DNA from: Streptomyces katrae
GTDB lineage: Bacteria; Actinomycetota; Actinomycetes; Streptomycetales; Streptomycetaceae
Length of the DNA: 64,000 nucleotides
Assembly: GCF_002028425.1 (NCBI RefSeq)
Contig: NZ_CP020042.1
Coordinates: forward strand, 2,480,001-2,544,000
Direction: 5' to 3'
Shown here: positions 63,518-64,000 of the stretch, piece by piece
How the letters are laid out: each line of letters opens with the position of its first letter
Numbering within the stretch: the stretch's first letter is position 1
Program-made: the position numbers and the translations under genes
Notes under the pieces: generated by a model
Told to the model about the DNA's origin: nothing
Databases searched by the model: none
What the model saw: the letters and a program-made list of their open reading frames with translations, nothing else

Positions 63518-64000
63518 ATGAAGATCGCCGCCGCACAGCTGACCTGCATACCCGCCGACGTCACCGCCAACGCCGCGCAGGCCACCGCCCTCGCCGCACG
63601 GGCCCGGAACGAGGGCGCGGAGCTCGTGCTCTTCCCGGAACTGACGCTCACCGGCTACGAGATGCAAGCCATCGCCGAGGACCCCGCCCTGTGGCTGTCC
63701 GGTGCCGACGACCCCCGCCTGGACGGGCTGCGCTCGGCCGGCATCGCGGTCGCCGTCAACGCCGCCCTGCGCACGCCCGACCCGCTGCCGGCCCTCGCGA
63801 CCCTGGTCTACGACGCGGACGGCACGCACCTCACCACCTACGCCAAGCAGCACCTCTACCAGCACGAACAGGGCGCCTTCACCCCCGGCACCACGGACGG
63901 CCGCTTCGAACTCGGCGGCATCCGCTTCTCCCTGGGCGTCTGCTTCGACAACCACTTCCCCGACCTGCCCGCCCGGGGCGCGGCCGACGGCTGCCGCGTC
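63518..64000 (+). CDS. Carbon-nitrogen hydrolase (nitrilase family), 3' end cut by window
   Basis: 161 codons are visible and the frame is open at the right edge. The Glu-Lys-Cys catalytic triad is complete: Glu41 (LFPELTLTGY), Lys110 (TYAKQHLY) and Cys142 (GVCFDNHFPD). Members hydrolyse amides or nitriles. The GVCFDNH motif and short N-terminus suit an omega-amidase-like or unassigned branch. The ATG lies 5 bases after the LtrA stop, so it is translationally close-coupled. Confidence 0.9.
   Translation, partial: MKIAAAQLTCIPADVTANAAQATALAARARNEGAELVLFPELTLTGYEMQAIAEDPALWLSGADDPRLDGLRSAGIAVAVNAALRTPDPLPALATLVYDADGTHLTTYAKQHLYQHEQGAFTPGTTDGRFELGGIRFSLGVCFDNHFPDLPARGAADGCRV

Overview
This window is chromosomal DNA of a high-GC actinomycete, almost certainly a Streptomyces or close relative. 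The signs are very high third-position GC, many GTG starts (and one TTG), four-base ATGA/GTGA gene overlaps, apparent leaderless genes, the fasR-fabD-fabH-acpP-fabF cluster, a homodimeric AceE, the actinobacterial ribosomal protein bL37, and families typical of actinomycetes (DUF3052, DUF3145, DUF4429, DUF2277). It looks like core or near-core chromosome. No insertion sequence, prophage, CRISPR array or antibiotic cluster is visible.

Layout. 1-5.2 kb: a translationally coupled operon for an ECF-type vitamin or metal transporter (surface protein, SCO2322-like protein, T component, fused double ATPase, S component). 5.5-11.1 kb: a secreted lysozyme-like protein, an exonuclease, then a divergent thiolase/CYP125-type P450 pair with two related palindromes between them (a steroid-degradation signature) and a flavoprotein oxidase. 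11-20 kb: a GT87-PAP2 fusion, an IsdG/MhuD-like heme-degrading enzyme, a drug exporter, a repeat-bearing membrane peptidoglycan-binding protein, a HAD phosphatase, and a GDT1-type Mn exporter preceded by a clear yybP-ykoY manganese riboswitch. 20-28.9 kb: secreted nuclease, PhoD phosphatase, DedA, small secreted proteins, a possible TRADD-N-associated membrane protein, bL37, a broken PPOX gene joined to an ankyrin-repeat remnant beside tRNA-Val(UAC), and membrane or zinc-ribbon proteins.

28.9-38.6 kb is the most unusual region. It is a Ter-type stress locus: O-methyltransferase, HAD hydrolase, a PRTase-TRSP-StiP fusion and a CitE-like lyase in one tightly packed operon, facing four TerD-family genes and one TerC/DUF475 membrane protein. 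The set matches the predicted Ter-associated biosynthetic module, whose product is unknown.

38.7-52.3 kb: peroxiredoxin, DUF3052, aceE, a K+ channel, an I36 inhibitor, a drug exporter with a divergent TetR regulator, an alpha/beta hydrolase, and a MerR-aldo/keto reductase pair with a textbook 19-bp-spacer MerR promoter. 52.4-57.8 kb: the FasR-controlled type II fatty acid synthesis genes and DUF3145. 58-64 kb: an SGNH lipoprotein, a GH3 beta-glucosidase with a divergent TetR regulator, LtrA, and a nitrilase-family gene cut by the window edge.
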